Assembly (NCBI GenBank): GCA_000961645.1
Contig: LADM01000024.1
Span: 1 to 64,000 of the forward strand
Direction of reading: 5' to 3'
Length of the DNA: 64,000 nucleotides
From: Gammaproteobacteria bacterium BRH_c0
GTDB lineage: Bacteria; Pseudomonadota; Gammaproteobacteria; Pseudomonadales; Porticoccaceae
The notes below the pieces were generated by a model. The model did no database searches and was not told where the DNA came from. It saw nothing but the letters and a program-made list of their open reading frames with translations. This document shows positions 63,463-64,000 of this stretch, one piece after another; within the stretch, counting starts at the first letter, position 1, and each line of letters opens with the position of its first letter. The translations under genes were made by a program, and so were the position numbers.

Positions 63463-64000
63463 CTAACCCTGCAGTCTCCGCTTCAGGCTCGCCAGCAGTC
63501 CTCCCCTTTCGGCCGCCTCTTCAGTAGCGCCCAAAAGGGAAGATGAAATTTTTGAAAAATCAATATCATAGCCTGTAGGCTCAAGATCGCGGGCAATGGC
63601 TATCTTGTTCACTCCGGACACATTGTCGCGACCGCTTTTCATCAGCAGACGGCGTCCCTGATCCTGGTCTTTCAGATCGATAATCGTGAAACCCTGATTG
63701 AGATCTGCCCCCCAGCGATCCAGTACGGCAACCCGGGGGGTCAATCGTGATGATGGGTGCTGGTCAAGAACAATCCCCAGATCACCCGTAGTTAACTCCA
63801 CCAGTGTGCCCGTGGGGTACAGGCCTACGGACTGGATAAAGGTCACCACCAGATCTTCCTGAAATCCACAGTTGCGCATGTTGTAAAGGAAGCTGACTGC
63901 CTTGGACGGGGCTACCGGGTCGAGGGACTCCTGTGGGTTGGAGATCGCATCATAGACAGTGGCAATACCTGCAATCCTGGCAAGCATCGGGATCCTGTTG
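63463..64000 (-). CDS. HD-GYP domain c-di-GMP phosphodiesterase, C-terminal part (5' end outside window)
   Basis: The reading frame runs off the right edge, so only about 178 C-terminal residues are visible. NRIPMLARIAGIATVYDAISNPQ matches the end of the HD-GYP catalytic domain, followed by PSKAVSFLYNMR and FIQSVGLYPTGTLVELTTGDLGIVL, which is the common C-terminal extension of gammaproteobacterial HD-GYP proteins. The HD and GYP catalytic residues lie outside the window. It would cut c-di-GMP, and the nearby Orn would remove the pGpG product. It converges with psd. Confidence 0.9.
   Translation of the reverse strand, partial: NRIPMLARIAGIATVYDAISNPQESLDPVAPSKAVSFLYNMRNCGFQEDLVVTFIQSVGLYPTGTLVELTTGDLGIVLDQHPSSRLTPRVAVLDRWGADLNQGFTIIDLKDQDQGRRLLMKSGRDNVSGVNKIAIARDLEPTGYDIDFSKISSSLLGATEEAAERGGLLASLKRRLQG

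Overview
This 64 kb window comes from a moderately GC-rich gammaproteobacterium. The evidence is the glycolate/glyoxylate genes (glcF, glcB, glcG) at the left end, the orn / rsgA / rhodanese / psd order at the right end (known from Pseudomonas and relatives), and an A-band-like gmd-rmd-wzm-wzt locus. A marine Cellvibrionales-type organism is a guess. Species cannot be fixed from the sequence. No tRNA, rRNA, CRISPR array, transposase or integrase was seen.

Layout. (1) 1-6.9 kb is core metabolism: GlcF (cut by the window edge), malate synthase G, GlcG, an isopropylmalate-dehydrogenase-family enzyme, and a convergent LeuA-like synthase. (2) 7.0-20.3 kb is a leftward surface/secretion block: O-antigen ligase-like protein, WbpM/CapD-like dehydratase, a complete type I secretion system (TolC, HlyD and ABC subunits), two small conserved proteins, a cyanophycin-synthetase-like ATP-grasp ligase, a methyltransferase and a glycosyltransferase. 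(3) 20.4-23.9 kb is a rightward dTDP-L-rhamnose operon, rfbBDAC, with 4-nt overlaps. (4) 24.0-31.5 kb is a visibly AT-richer island: an orphan acyl carrier protein, an alpha/beta hydrolase, a sulfotransferase, a salicylate/isochorismate-synthase-like enzyme, a second cyanophycin-synthetase-like ligase, a GT1-type glycosyltransferase and a P-loop kinase-like protein. (5) 31.6-36.3 kb is a 1544-residue secreted DUF4214/RTX-type protein with a strong terminator and a highly structured leader. (6) 36.7-41.7 kb is a CHASE2-adenylate cyclase, FecR-domain and TPR/beta-barrel trio. (7) 41.8-60.0 kb is an ABC-transporter-dependent polysaccharide locus: Gmd and Rmd (GDP-D-rhamnose), Wzm/Wzt, a DUF4214-like coiled-coil protein, two giant multi-domain glycosyltransferases, an SGNH/MBOAT acylation pair, ManC, a GT4 enzyme and a WbpL-like initiating transferase. 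(8) 60.0-64 kb is housekeeping: Orn, RsgA, a sulfurtransferase, Psd and an HD-GYP protein running off the edge.

How it fits together. The window is mainly a cell-surface assembly island between two conserved blocks. ManC-Gmd-Rmd would supply GDP-D-rhamnose, the WbpL-like enzyme would start the lipid-linked chain, the fused transferases would build it, and Wzm/Wzt would export it. RfbBDAC supplies dTDP-rhamnose. The type I secretion system probably exports the DUF4214/RTX protein. The least explained part is the pair of cyanophycin-synthetase-like ligases. Both keep the ATP-grasp half but have a shortened Mur-ligase half without a P-loop, as in CphA2. One sits in the secretion block with a 70-residue DUF6447-like protein, the other beside a salicylate-synthase-like enzyme. 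This is the best candidate for an undescribed system.
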